Shown here: positions 25,135-32,631 of the stretch, piece after piece | Layout of the letters: each line of letters opens with the position of its first letter | Position numbering within the stretch: the stretch's first letter is position 1 | Source: Undibacterium pigrum | GTDB taxonomy: Bacteria > Pseudomonadota > Gammaproteobacteria > Burkholderiales > Burkholderiaceae_D | NCBI RefSeq assembly: GCF_003201815.1 | Contig: NZ_QJKB01000016.1 | Span: forward strand, 45,976 to 78,606 | DNA length: 32,631 nt | Reading direction: 5' to 3' | Program-made: the position numbers and the translations under genes | Notes under the pieces: model-generated | Database searches by the model: none | What the model was told of the DNA's origin: nothing | Seen by the model: only the letters and a program-made list of their open reading frames with translations

Positions 25135-27669
25135 ATGATGCAAGAAAAAATAATCGCCTGTTCCGTGCGCCTGATGTTTATCAGTGGCGTTGCGATGGGC
25201 ACCGGTCTGTTTGCCCACTCGGCTTTGGCTCAAGAGGTAAAAACTGAGGCGGAAAAAATTCAGAAGGTAACGGTTACCGGCTCTGCCATTAAACGTGTAG
25301 ATACTGAAACAGCAGCACCGATAGAAATTTATAACAAGAAAGATATAGAACGCACTGGTGCGACCACGATTCCTGAGCTGATCAAGAACCTGGCTTCGCT
25401 TGACGTCAATGACACTGGTGAACAGACATCCAACTCTCCTTCCGGTTCTGGCGTGACCAATATCAAGATGCGCGGTCTCAGTGAACGCAATGTCCTGATT
25501 CTGTTGAATGGCCGCCGCTTGCCAGCCAATGCGCTGGCTGACGGCTCTGGTGCCGGTGCAGCAGTTGACGTGAGCAGTATCCCTCTGAGCGCGCTGGAAC
25601 GCGTGGAAATATTGAAAGATGGCGGTTCCGCTATTTATGGTGCCGATGCGGTCGCCGGTGTCATGAACTTCATCACCAAGAAAAACTATCAGGGCGCAGA
25701 AGGCAAGGCTGGCTACGGCAAGAGCTCACGCTCCGATGCGCAGGAAAAAACTGCCAGCCTGGTATTTGGCGTCGGTGACTATGAAAAATCCGGCTACAAC
25801 GTGCTGGCCAGCTTCGACATGATCAAGCGCGATCCTATCATGCGTAATGCCCGTGAAATCAGCCGTTCCTCCGATTTCCGCCGTTTCTTCGGCGGCACTG
25901 ATGGCCGCAGTGGTTATTCACCCTACGGCAATATTGCTGGCGGCGGTCAATTGAAACCTTGCCCTCCAGAAGACTTGTCAGGAACAACTTGCCGCTTCGA
26001 TACCAACAAAACTTTGCTGACTGCCGTGAACGGCGCAGACAGGTTCAGCGGCATGCTGGTAGGCAGCTTCAAGGTCAACAATGATATCCGCGCCTTTGCT
26101 GACTTCACCTATTCTGAAAACAAAGACCATTTTGAAGCACAGCCAGCACCTGGTGTCTACAAGGATGACCAGGGCCGCAATGTCAATGGCCGCTTCATGC
26201 AGATCGGCCCACGTACTACCGATAGAACAGGCTCTCTGACCCAACTCGCCGTTGGTCTGGAAGGCAATACCAGAGGTATAGACTGGGAAATCTCGGCAGG
26301 CAAAGGCGTCAGCAAAATCACCAACCAGGACTCCAATTATGCTCAGGTAGACCTGTTCAATGATGCGATTGCCAATCATCGCATAGACCCAACCAGCACG
26401 ACCAATTCTGAAGCGGAAATTAATAAATTCCGTTTGACACCTCTGCGTACTGGTAAGTCTGAGCTGAGCTTCGTCAATGCCAAGGCTTCCGGCGCGATCC
26501 TTGATCTGGCGGGTGGTCCACTGTCTTATGCAGTCGGCGTTTCTTATCTGAAAGATACCCTGGCAGACAATCCTGATCAAAATCAAATAGATAATCTGGT
26601 ATTTGGCAGCATACAACAGGCTAAAGTGAATGCCAGCCGCAATTCAAAAGCGGTGTTTGGAGAATTGTCCATTCCTTTCATCAAGAATGTCGAGGCGCAA
26701 GTAGCAGTACGCTATGACCAGATTGATGGCGTAGGTAACAAAGCCAGCCCTAAACTGGCGATCCGTTATCAGCCTGTAGAAAGCCTGATGGTCAGGGCAT
26801 CTTATGCAGGCAGCTTCCTGGCACCAACACTGAAGCAAATGTATGGTGGCATGGATGCCGGTGCGGAATCGACTGACGATCCTACCATTTGCAAAGCTTT
26901 CCCTAGCATTGCAGGAAAATGCCAAAACTTCTCTTATTTGCGCGTCGGCGGCTCCAACCCTGACTTGAAACCAGAAACCGGCAAGACGTATAACCTGGGC
27001 TTTGTTTTTGCACCTAGCAATATCGTTTCGATTGGTGTCGATTATTTCAAGATCAGCAAAAAGAATGAAATTGGCACGCTGGAACTGGAGAAAGCGATTG
27101 AACTGGGCCGTTATGAAATCAAAAACGGTGAAGCACGCATACTGTTGAATAACCAGAATCTGGCCAGCACCGATATTTCCGGTGTTGATCTTGATTTCCG
27201 TTTGAACCTGGCAAAAACAGCTTATGGTAAATTCAGCCTGCGTAACTCTACAACGCTGTATACGCAAATCGATTCAGTACCGAGTGCTGGTGAGCCTACC
27301 AAGAACAGCCTGGGTATATTCTTGAATCCACGTTATCGCAACACCTTCACCCTGAGCGCTGAATACACAGATTTCAACCTGGCATTGGTAGCACGTACCA
27401 CTGGTGAAACGCTGGATTCAGATTTGGGCAAGGACAAAATCCCGGCGGGTACACCTACTATCCCTTCATTTACTGAAGTGGATTTTGGCGGGCAATACAT
27501 GGGTCTGAAAAGCCTGACATTGAATGCTGGTATTAAAAACCTGTTTGACAGAATGCCTCCGTACAGCAAAATGGGTTCCACGAATCAATACGGTTCCTTG
27601 GGATATTCAACTACCCATAATTTACGTGGCCGTTTCTTCTACATGAGTGCCAACTACAAGTTCTATTAA
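25135..27669 (+). CDS. TonB-dependent outer-membrane receptor, substrate unknown
   Basis: This 844-aa protein has a signal peptide ending SALA before QEV (cleavage near 32). A TonB-box-like KVTVTG (44-49) follows. Next come the plug domain (about 55-180), with MRGLSERNVLILLNGRRLP and RVEILKDGGSAIYGADAV, and then a long beta-barrel ending in aromatic SANYKFY. Such receptors import siderophores, cobalamin, sugars or peptides with energy from TonB-ExbBD. Two Cys pairs lie in the barrel, in PCPPEDLSGTTC and ICKAFPSIAGKC, and may be loop disulfides. No substrate-specific partner gene is nearby. It stands downstream of the LytTR operon and is closed by its own terminator. Confidence 0.93.
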   Translation: MMQEKIIACSVRLMFISGVAMGTGLFAHSALAQEVKTEAEKIQKVTVTGSAIKRVDTETAAPIEIYNKKDIERTGATTIPELIKNLASLDVNDTGEQTSNSPSGSGVTNIKMRGLSERNVLILLNGRRLPANALADGSGAGAAVDVSSIPLSALERVEILKDGGSAIYGADAVAGVMNFITKKNYQGAEGKAGYGKSSRSDAQEKTASLVFGVGDYEKSGYNVLASFDMIKRDPIMRNAREISRSSDFRRFFGGTDGRSGYSPYGNIAGGGQLKPCPPEDLSGTTCRFDTNKTLLTAVNGADRFSGMLVGSFKVNNDIRAFADFTYSENKDHFEAQPAPGVYKDDQGRNVNGRFMQIGPRTTDRTGSLTQLAVGLEGNTRGIDWEISAGKGVSKITNQDSNYAQVDLFNDAIANHRIDPTSTTNSEAEINKFRLTPLRTGKSELSFVNAKASGAILDLAGGPLSYAVGVSYLKDTLADNPDQNQIDNLVFGSIQQAKVNASRNSKAVFGELSIPFIKNVEAQVAVRYDQIDGVGNKASPKLAIRYQPVESLMVRASYAGSFLAPTLKQMYGGMDAGAESTDDPTICKAFPSIAGKCQNFSYLRVGGSNPDLKPETGKTYNLGFVFAPSNIVSIGVDYFKISKKNEIGTLELEKAIELGRYEIKNGEARILLNNQNLASTDISGVDLDFRLNLAKTAYGKFSLRNSTTLYTQIDSVPSAGEPTKNSLGIFLNPRYRNTFTLSAEYTDFNLALVARTTGETLDSDLGKDKIPAGTPTIPSFTEVDFGGQYMGLKSLTLNAGIKNLFDRMPPYSKMGSTNQYGSLGYSTTHNLRGRFFYMSANYKFY

Positions 27670-27682
27670 TCTGGAGAACTTG

Positions 27683-27736
27683 AGTCGCTAAAAGTGCACG
27701 CAACTACGGCAACATGTAATAGCTTGCTTAGCGACT
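27683..27736 (+). other. Inverted repeat in the receptor 3' UTR
   Basis: AGTCGCTAA (27683-27691) and TTAGCGACT (27728-27736) are perfect 9-bp complements separated by 36 nt, just after the receptor stop and before its terminator. It may protect the mRNA 3' end, or be incidental. Confidence 0.35.
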
Positions 27737-27748
27737 TACGAAGATAAG

Positions 27749-27788
27749 AAGATGTCGTTCAGATTTCACTCTGAGCGACATCTTTTTT
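27749..27788 (+). terminator. Intrinsic terminator of the TonB-dependent receptor gene
   Basis: AAGATGTCGTTCAG (27749-27762) pairs with CTGAGCGACATCTT (27771-27784) over 14 positions, with one U-G wobble and an 8-nt loop, followed by a T-run (TCTTTTTTATT). On the minus strand the stem is preceded by AAAAAA and followed by a poorer T-rich stretch. It may therefore also stop the convergent ompA-like transcript. Confidence 0.88.
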
Positions 27789-27843
27789 ATTGATGCACAA
27801 CCGCAGCAAGATCATCGGTACCTCACTGCTACCGCACTTCTTT

Positions 27844-28983
27844 TTAAGGGCGTGAGCCTACTACTTCTACCGTGACTCTGCGATTTTTTGCGCGACCTTC
27901 ACTGGTCTTGTTGTCTGCGATAGGCTGAGTTTCTCCTTTACCTTCGGTGTAAACACGTGAGGAATCTATACCCTTGCTGACCAAGTAAGCTTTGACGGCT
28001 TCTGCGCGACGTATGGATAATTTCTGGTTGTAGTCATCACTGCCAACAGAATCTGTGTGGCCAACTGTAATCATCACCTCCGTATTCATGCCCTGCAACT
28101 TGTTCAATAAATCATCGAGCGCTTGTCTACCCGCTGGCTTGACGACAGATTTATCAAAGTCAAATAAGGCTTCTGCACTGAAGGTGACTTTTTCAGAAAT
28201 TGGCTGTGGCCGCGGTGGTGGCGGTGGAGCACTCTGGACGACGACTGCTGGCGCTTGCTCTACCCTAGGTACTGGTGGCGCAGCATAAGCTACCGGCCTT
28301 GCATAAGCTGGCTTACCAAACTTGTAGACCAAGCTGAGCGAGAAAAAATCGACATCACCACGATTATTGACCGCATCGTTAACGCGATATCTTTCTGCCT
28401 CACCTCGCAAGGCCAAAGCTTGCGTGAATTTATATTCCAGGCCAACACCAACTTTGGCATTCAGTTTTTTCTCGGTAGGATTTACGTTTGTTATCGCAGA
28501 CAGGCGGTTACCGCTGAAGTGGGCATCTGCCCTGGTGTAATGGGCACCAACTCGACCTAACAGGGAAAATCGTTCAGTAAGTGGCAATTGTCCCAGCAAA
28601 TCAAGATTAAAACCGCGAAAACCGACTTCACCATTGATGCTACCTGGCGGTGTAGTGCTGGCATTGAATCCAAATTTACCCAAATCAAAATATCCTGTCT
28701 CTACCGCAAAATATTTACTCAGTTGTTTGCCCATAAAGAGCTTGTAAGCTGTATCACGCTCGGTTGATCCGAAAGTGACTGAACTCGCCCCATTCTCCAT
28801 CAGGCCGCGCACCAGTCTGTCCTTGTCAATGGTGGTGTTTGCACGTCCTGCACCTGCGCCTATATACCAGGCTGTATCGGCCCATTCAGGGTTGGTCCAG
28901 GGTTCATCCGCCTGCGCCATCTGACTGAAAAGAAGTGCGCAAGCGAACAGGTTGAGGGTAGCTAATTTTTTTGGCAGCGCCAT
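27844..28983 (-). CDS. OmpA-family outer-membrane protein with peptidoglycan-binding domain
   Basis: This 379-aa protein has a signal peptide (cleavage near residue 25, QMAQA before DEP). A predicted eight-strand OmpA-like barrel (about 35-222) follows, with alternating aromatic strands such as AWYIGAGAGR and FSLSLVYKFGK. A Pro-rich linker (229-262, including SAPPPPPRPQP) leads to an OmpA C-terminal domain (about 265-375). That domain has the peptidoglycan-contact residues Asp311 in GHTDSVG and Arg325/326 in LSIRRAEAV. It anchors the outer membrane to the wall. GGGAGAA lies about 6 nt before the start. It is 84 bp downstream of the Ig-repeat lipoprotein gene on the same strand and may be partly co-transcribed. 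Confidence 0.94.
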   Translation of the reverse strand: MALPKKLATLNLFACALLFSQMAQADEPWTNPEWADTAWYIGAGAGRANTTIDKDRLVRGLMENGASSVTFGSTERDTAYKLFMGKQLSKYFAVETGYFDLGKFGFNASTTPPGSINGEVGFRGFNLDLLGQLPLTERFSLLGRVGAHYTRADAHFSGNRLSAITNVNPTEKKLNAKVGVGLEYKFTQALALRGEAERYRVNDAVNNRGDVDFFSLSLVYKFGKPAYARPVAYAAPPVPRVEQAPAVVVQSAPPPPPRPQPISEKVTFSAEALFDFDKSVVKPAGRQALDDLLNKLQGMNTEVMITVGHTDSVGSDDYNQKLSIRRAEAVKAYLVSKGIDSSRVYTEGKGETQPIADNKTSEGRAKNRRVTVEVVGSRP

Positions 28984-29018
28984 GTGTTTCTCCCGGTGGG
29001 TTTATTTGAGTTTGCTGG

Positions 29019-29039
29019 CAGCAGTCACCATGACCGCTG
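29019..29039 (-). other. Hairpin between the Ig/DUF3494 gene and the ompA-like gene
   Basis: CAGCAGTCA and TGACCGCTG pair over 9 positions (one G-U in the minus-strand RNA) around a 3-nt loop. No T-run follows, so read-through into the ompA-like gene is likely. It may act as a processing or stability element that sets the ratio of the two products. Confidence 0.4.
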
Positions 29040-29067
29040 TCAGACAAGCATTCATTCATGCATTGAT

Positions 29068-31887
29068 TTAGCGTGCGATCACATTGTTTTTAAGGGTCAC
29101 AGCACTACCTGTCAGTACGCGGCCATTTTGCAAAGTCGCCGTATCACCCAGGGTGATGGCTGCTGATTGACTCAGAATGTTTCCCTTGAAGACACTGTTG
29201 GCACCTAATGTTGTTGCAGCAACCGGCACCCAGAACACAGTGGCTGCCGATGCGCCTCCATTCAAGGCAACAACAGAATTCGCCAGCGTGTTTAAAGTTG
29301 AGTTACCACGGAACAGGTACAGGCCAGGGCCATTCAGGGTGAGCGTCCCGGTAATCGTGATTGCACCAGCATAGCAATACACTCCAGGCGTCAAGGTCGT
29401 GCCACCAAGATCAACACCGCCTGGTACATTGACAGTACATGTGCGACTGTTGGCGTCAGCGATTGCTACTTGCAAATCAGCCAACGCGGTGTTCAGTATC
29501 GCGCCTGATTTGTAGTTACTGAATCCGGCAGTTTGCACTGGATCGACAGTTTGCGATGATGCGCCTACGTCACCAGACACCATTGTCAGCCCACCAGAAT
29601 TATTGGTGATGGACGTGCCAGCCAGGACAGCAAAACTGGCAGCGCTGCCCAGATTAATACTGGCAACAGGTGCTGCAGTGACGGTAAAACTGGTAGTGAC
29701 AGTTTGCGCGCCCTGAGTCGCAGAAATATTGGTGACACCAGCAGCAACAGCCGACAATTGCCCACTCGCTGAAATAGTGGCAACATTGCTGGCGCTTGAT
29801 ACCCAGGTCACTGTATTGCTGATATTGCTGGTCGAGGCATTGGAATACGTGCCCGTCGCAGTCAACTGCAGCAATGATCCAACTGGCGCGGTAGCACTGC
29901 CAGGTGCAAGGCTGATACTTGTCAGTGCCAACGCCGGTGCCACAACCAGGCTGGAGCTACCCAACTTGCCAGAGTAGTTGGCAGTAATGGCGGCCGTACC
30001 GCCTGACACGCCACTCGCAATACCATTCGTGGATATAGTGGCGACAGCGGTATTAGCACTCGCCCAGGTTACCGAATTGCTGATGTTAACGCTGCTGCCG
30101 TCAGCGAAATTCCCGGTAGCGACAAAGCTTTGCGCACCATTAATGGCTATGGTGGGTGTAGCAGGCGTTACCGTGATGGAGTTTAAAGTAGCCACCGGCA
30201 AGACATTCAACGTGGCAGAGCCTGACTTGTTACCAGAGATGGCCACGACAGGTGTAGTACCTGCAGAGACCCCACTCACCAAGCCACCGGTATTGACTGT
30301 GGCAATGGCATTTACACCAGAGTTCCAGGTCACAGCATTCGTAATATTGGCATTACTGCCATCTGAATAAAAGCCGGTTGCGACCAGGTTTTGCGTGGCA
30401 CCAACTGTAATGCTGGCGGTTGTGGGAGTAACGACAATCGAAGTCAATGATGCTGTAGATAAGACCGTCAATGTAGCTGACGCCGATTTGGCACCTGAAG
30501 TAACTGTGATGATTGATGTACCTGGCGATACGCCGGTGGCTATCCCTGTTGATAATATGGTAGCCACACTGGTGGTCGCAGAACTCCAGCTTGCCGTACT
30601 CGTGATATTGACATTGCTGCCGTCAGAATAAGTACCGACCGCTGTAAATGCCTGCGTTGAACCCATTGATACATTTGCCGCCAAAGGCGTAATGGCAATT
30701 GAATTCAAAGTAACCGAAGGAATCACGTTCAAGAAAGCTGATCCTGTCTTGCCTGCCAATGTGGCTGTTATCAACGCATTGCCGGTTCCTATGCCGGTAC
30801 TAAGGCCATTCGGCAAGACTGTCGCAATCAATGGAGAACTGCTGGTCCAGGTCACACCGTTGCTGATATTCGCTGTAGTTCCATCAGAATAATTGCCGCT
30901 GGCGATTAATTGCTGCGTGCTTCCAACAGCAAGATTGGCATTGACGGGCGTTACGGTAATGGTAAACAGGATGGCTGAACTCACGTTAACTGTAGTCGTC
31001 GTGCTCAAGCCATTGAACGTCGCCGTTATTGTTGAAGTGCCGGTAGCCAGGGCAGTCACCACACCATTGCTGGCCACCGCAGACGAGACCGTTGCTATAG
31101 CTGGCGTGGCAGATGAAAAACTACTGGTGCTGGTCACATTGACGCTACTGCCATCGGTGTATTTTGCGGTCACGGTCAATTGTTGTGTCGTGCCTATCTG
31201 CATGGGCGGATTCGCCGGCGTCAACGCGATCGATACCAGACTCGCCGGTGTAACCGTCAGCAGTGTAGTACCCGTCTTTGTGCCAGACGCCGCGGTGATG
31301 ATCGATGTGCCAACCGCCACACCTGTAGCCAGACCTGTACTGCTAATGCTGGCCGCAGCAGGTGAAGCTGAAGTGAAGCTGGAAATGGCTGTGATATCGA
31401 TGGTCGTGCCATCCGAATAAGTTCCCATTGCTGAAAACTGTTGCTTGCCACCTATCGCCAAAGAAGGGTTAGCAGGAAGTATTGCTATCGACAGCAAAGA
31501 TGCTGGTGACACCGTGAGCGTGGCAGAACTGGTTTTACCACCAAAGCTGGCAGTAATAATGGCTGTGCCACTCACTACACCTTTGGCAATACCGGAGGTG
31601 CTGTCCACGGTAGCTACTGTGGGAGTGCCGGAGGTCCAGCTTGAAGTCGTCGTAACCTCACGGGAGGCGCCGTCTGCAAACGTTGCTGTCGCCACGAACT
31701 GCTGCATGCCACCACTCGCTACTGTCGCGGTGGAGGGACTGACAGTAAGTGTCGTCAGGGTAGTAGAAGGTAAGCCCAAAATTGGGTCACGACCTTGGTC
31801 ACCACCACCGCAACCGCCTATGAATGATGTGATTAGCAATGCTGACGCGCACGCAAGCGGCCGCAAATAGCGTTGTAGGATGTTCAT
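29068..31887 (-). CDS. Putative lipoprotein with eight bacterial Ig-like (Big_2) repeats and a C-terminal DUF3494 ice-binding-like domain
   Basis: This 939-aa surface protein has a lipoprotein-type signal (ALLITSFIGGC, lipid-bearing Cys26). Eight Big_2-type Ig repeats begin near residues 45, 131, 217, 307, 394, 481, 568 and 655. Their period is 86-90, with recurring LTSIxVTP, QQFxATGxYSDGSxxxI and TxxITAxxGGKTxSAxLTV patterns. The C-terminal 743-939 matches the DUF3494 beta-helix fold: LGSAASFAVLAGTSITN, SGDVGAS, GGTTLTPGVYCY, GNSTLNTLANSVV, VFWVPV, TLGANSVFKGNILS, NGRVLTGSAVTL. This family includes ice-binding proteins and ice adhesins of cold-adapted microbes. Cys817 and Cys838 may form a disulfide. 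I chose the ATG at 31887 because it gives a perfect signal peptide; an in-frame ATG at 32055 would add 56 residues that look like leader RNA. The Ig stalk could display the tip domain. Ice binding is inferred. Confidence 0.9.
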   Translation of the reverse strand: MNILQRYLRPLACASALLITSFIGGCGGGDQGRDPILGLPSTTLTTLTVSPSTATVASGGMQQFVATATFADGASREVTTTSSWTSGTPTVATVDSTSGIAKGVVSGTAIITASFGGKTSSATLTVSPASLLSIAILPANPSLAIGGKQQFSAMGTYSDGTTIDITAISSFTSASPAAASISSTGLATGVAVGTSIITAASGTKTGTTLLTVTPASLVSIALTPANPPMQIGTTQQLTVTAKYTDGSSVNVTSTSSFSSATPAIATVSSAVASNGVVTALATGTSTITATFNGLSTTTTVNVSSAILFTITVTPVNANLAVGSTQQLIASGNYSDGTTANISNGVTWTSSSPLIATVLPNGLSTGIGTGNALITATLAGKTGSAFLNVIPSVTLNSIAITPLAANVSMGSTQAFTAVGTYSDGSNVNITSTASWSSATTSVATILSTGIATGVSPGTSIITVTSGAKSASATLTVLSTASLTSIVVTPTTASITVGATQNLVATGFYSDGSNANITNAVTWNSGVNAIATVNTGGLVSGVSAGTTPVVAISGNKSGSATLNVLPVATLNSITVTPATPTIAINGAQSFVATGNFADGSSVNISNSVTWASANTAVATISTNGIASGVSGGTAAITANYSGKLGSSSLVVAPALALTSISLAPGSATAPVGSLLQLTATGTYSNASTSNISNTVTWVSSASNVATISASGQLSAVAAGVTNISATQGAQTVTTSFTVTAAPVASINLGSAASFAVLAGTSITNNSGGLTMVSGDVGASSQTVDPVQTAGFSNYKSGAILNTALADLQVAIADANSRTCTVNVPGGVDLGGTTLTPGVYCYAGAITITGTLTLNGPGLYLFRGNSTLNTLANSVVALNGGASAATVFWVPVAATTLGANSVFKGNILSQSAAITLGDTATLQNGRVLTGSAVTLKNNVIAR

Positions 31888-31902
31888 TTCTTGCCTTTTT
31901 TC

Positions 31903-32017
31903 AGGTGAATCCGGTGCCGAGTTATTTCGGTTTGGCCGCAATGCAATGCTTTTGCTTCTATGCCTTGTTCCCGATCGCAACCTGTAGCGAAATGACTCAT
32001 CCGAGCCGGTCTCACCT
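31903..32017 (-). ncRNA. Predicted structured 5' leader RNA of the Ig/DUF3494 gene
   Basis: In minus-strand RNA, AGGUGA-GA-CCGG (32017-32006) pairs with CCGG-AU-UCACCU (31914-31903). This gives a 10-bp closing helix with a 2x2 internal loop around about 90 nt. The enclosed part can form small hairpins: UCGC...GCGA, GCAA...UUGC and CCGA...UCGG. The helix ends just before the AAAAAAGG ribosome site and the ATG at 31887. This suggests a cis-regulatory RNA. I do not recognise it as a known class: it lacks the c-di-GMP-I core, and a lone GAGACC is not enough for a yybP-ykoY element. Confidence 0.4.
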
Positions 32018-32099
32018 AATGGAGGCAGTCTGTATTCATCGATGCTCAGATACATTGATCAAGCGTTTATGTTTGAAAACGTATCAACTATTCCTTATC

Positions 32100-32256
32100 A
32101 GGACTTACGCAAAATTGTTCCAGCAAGGCTATCGCCTCAAGAAATCTCTATGCAGCTAGTATGTTGTCTAAGATCCTGAATACACTGCAGCCACGAAGAC
32201 AGTCTTTTGTACGACCAGGAACTGCGACACCGACGAAACATTTTTGCGTAAGCACT
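32100..32256. mobile_element. 157-bp MITE-like element with terminal inverted repeats
   Basis: The left end reads AGGACTTACGCAAAATTG and continues TTCC. The right end, read inward on the other strand, is AGTGCTTACGCAAAAATG and continues TTTC. The ends match at 18 of 22 positions, including an 11-bp identical core, CTTACGCAAAA. CTTATC is repeated directly at 32094-32099 (abutting the left end) and 32258-32263 (1 bp from the right end), like a target-site duplication. No transposase fits inside, so it would be a non-autonomous derivative of an insertion sequence whose family I cannot assign. It lies about 210 bp upstream of the Ig/DUF3494 start, possibly within its promoter or leader. Confidence 0.6.
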
Positions 32257-32342
32257 ACTTATCTCTTTTTCACACATATTCATCTGTGCGATAACACACT
32301 AAAGTCCAAATGAATTTATTTAAACAACACAATCATGATATT

Positions 32343-32460
32343 TGCGGGCATGCAATGAAGACAGGGAACATCTACCGCCGGGTAGGGGAAGCGGGCGGAT
32401 ATCTGGCTAATGAGCCCACTATTTGCGTTGCGTGGGGGTACGCCTAAGACAGGGACAAAC
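32343..32460. repeat. GC-rich hairpin cluster bracketed by a 10-bp direct repeat
   Basis: AAGACAGGGA occurs at 32358-32367 and 32446-32455. Between and around the copies are small hairpins: CTACC-GCCG-GGTAG, GGCT-AATG-AGCC and GCGT-GGGGGT-ACGC. The segment is much more GC-rich than its AT-rich flanks. It may be a REP-like intergenic repeat or an insertion remnant; without other copies to compare I cannot tell. Confidence 0.3.
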
Positions 32461-32478
32461 TGTATGTGTAATTACCAT

Positions 32479-32515
32479 AAAAAAACCGCCCGCAGTTTTA
32501 ATGCAGGCGGTTTTT
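32479..32515 (-). terminator. Intrinsic terminator of the right-edge gene
   Basis: On the minus strand, AAAAACCGCC-TGCA pairs with TGCG-GGCGGTTTTT around a short A/T loop and ends in a run of seven T. It lies 17 bp past the stop at 32533. The symmetric A/T flanks would let it work on the plus strand too. Confidence 0.9.
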
Positions 32516-32532
32516 ATCCAGCAATTTAATGA

Positions 32533-32631
32533 TCAGGCCATAAACCTCGCCAAATACTCCGGCGAATTCATGAATTGCCCAATGAGCGTGACGATATCCG
32601 TGCCAGATTGCGCCAGCAAGGCATCAAAGGT
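32533..32631 (-). CDS. C-terminal end of an unidentified protein (possibly DUF4214-like)
   Basis: The last 32 codons of a gene entering from the right, ending TGA at 32533 and followed closely by a strong terminator. The residues include FDALLAQSGTDIVTLIGQF followed by MNSPEYLARFMA. The 'F(L/M)NSPEY..RF' ending resembles the last helix of DUF4214 domains, which are often found on secreted or S-layer-like proteins. Too little is visible to name a function. Confidence 0.6.
   Translation of the reverse strand, partial: TFDALLAQSGTDIVTLIGQFMNSPEYLARFMA

Larger units (their letters stand above)
32018..32532. other. Non-coding upstream region of the Ig/DUF3494 gene
   Basis: No plausible gene. It contains the MITE-like element (32100-32256), a GC-rich hairpin cluster (32343-32460) and the terminator of the right-edge gene, each listed separately. 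AT-rich stretches at 32041-32099 and 32264-32340 could hold the promoter of the minus-strand gene, but I see no convincing -35/-10 pair. Confidence 0.45.

Noticed and set aside
29177..31870. Series of long plus-strand open frames across the Ig-repeat gene
   Set aside because: They follow the Ig-repeat period on the opposite strand, are Val/Ala/Thr-rich shadows of the repeats, and lack ribosome sites.
31903..32017. c-di-GMP-I or yybP-ykoY riboswitch
   Set aside because: No GEMM core (GCAAACC / GACGCAAAGCC), and only a GAGACC match to yybP-ykoY, which is not enough.
31888..32055. 56-residue N-terminal extension of the Ig/DUF3494 protein from an ATG at 32055
   Set aside because: The extension is polar, not signal-like, and would bury a perfect lipoprotein signal that begins at the ATG at 31887.
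1..32631. CRISPR arrays, tRNA or rRNA genes, phage or integrase genes
   Set aside because: None seen; the only regular repeats are the protein-coding Ig repeats in 29068-31887.

Overview
The window looks like a chromosomal segment of a mid-GC betaproteobacterium, probably Oxalobacteraceae (Undibacterium-like). This rests on the yhdP-nitrilase-tldD gene order next to glnE, on a bcsP-type cellulose locus, and on moderate GC. The genus is an inference from gene content, not from any search.

Region 1 (1-11556, minus strand) is a bacterial cellulose synthesis locus. In transcription order it holds a first BcsQ-type ParA/MinD ATPase, a 355-bp gap, bcsD, bcsP, a second bcsQ, a natural bcsA-bcsB fusion of 1510 codons, and bcsC, which runs off the left edge. 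The bcsP/bcsQ overlap (ATGA) and the abutting bcsQ/bcsAB junction (TAA-ATG) imply tight translational coupling. BcsA polymerises UDP-glucose and is predicted to be gated by c-di-GMP through its PilZ domain. BcsB guides the chain through the periplasm and BcsC exports it. BcsD, BcsP and the BcsQ pair are accessory factors for assembly or localisation of the complex. Upstream on the same strand (11600-18238) lie tldD, a Nit-type amidohydrolase and yhdP, forming a housekeeping run.

Region 2 (18581-27669, plus strand) starts with glnE, divergent from yhdP. It is followed by a LytS/LytTR-type signalling operon of two consecutive membrane 'histidine kinases' and one LytTR response regulator. The first kinase has lost its phospho-accepting His and its ATP-binding Asn and looks like a pseudokinase partner of the second, intact one. 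A TonB-dependent receptor follows and ends in a strong intrinsic terminator.

Region 3 (27844-32631, minus strand) carries a secreted or surface module. A putative lipoprotein with eight bacterial Ig-like (Big_2) repeats and a C-terminal DUF3494 ice-binding-like domain is followed by an OmpA-family porin/peptidoglycan anchor. The lipoprotein gene has a long leader with a predicted closed RNA fold immediately upstream of its ribosome binding site. Further upstream is a 157-bp MITE-like element with terminal inverted repeats and a flanking direct repeat. The right edge holds the last 32 codons of another gene with its terminator.

The most unusual points are the kinase/pseudokinase pair, the duplicated BcsQ around bcsD-bcsP in a fused-bcsAB locus, and the structured leader plus MITE upstream of the Ig/DUF3494 lipoprotein.
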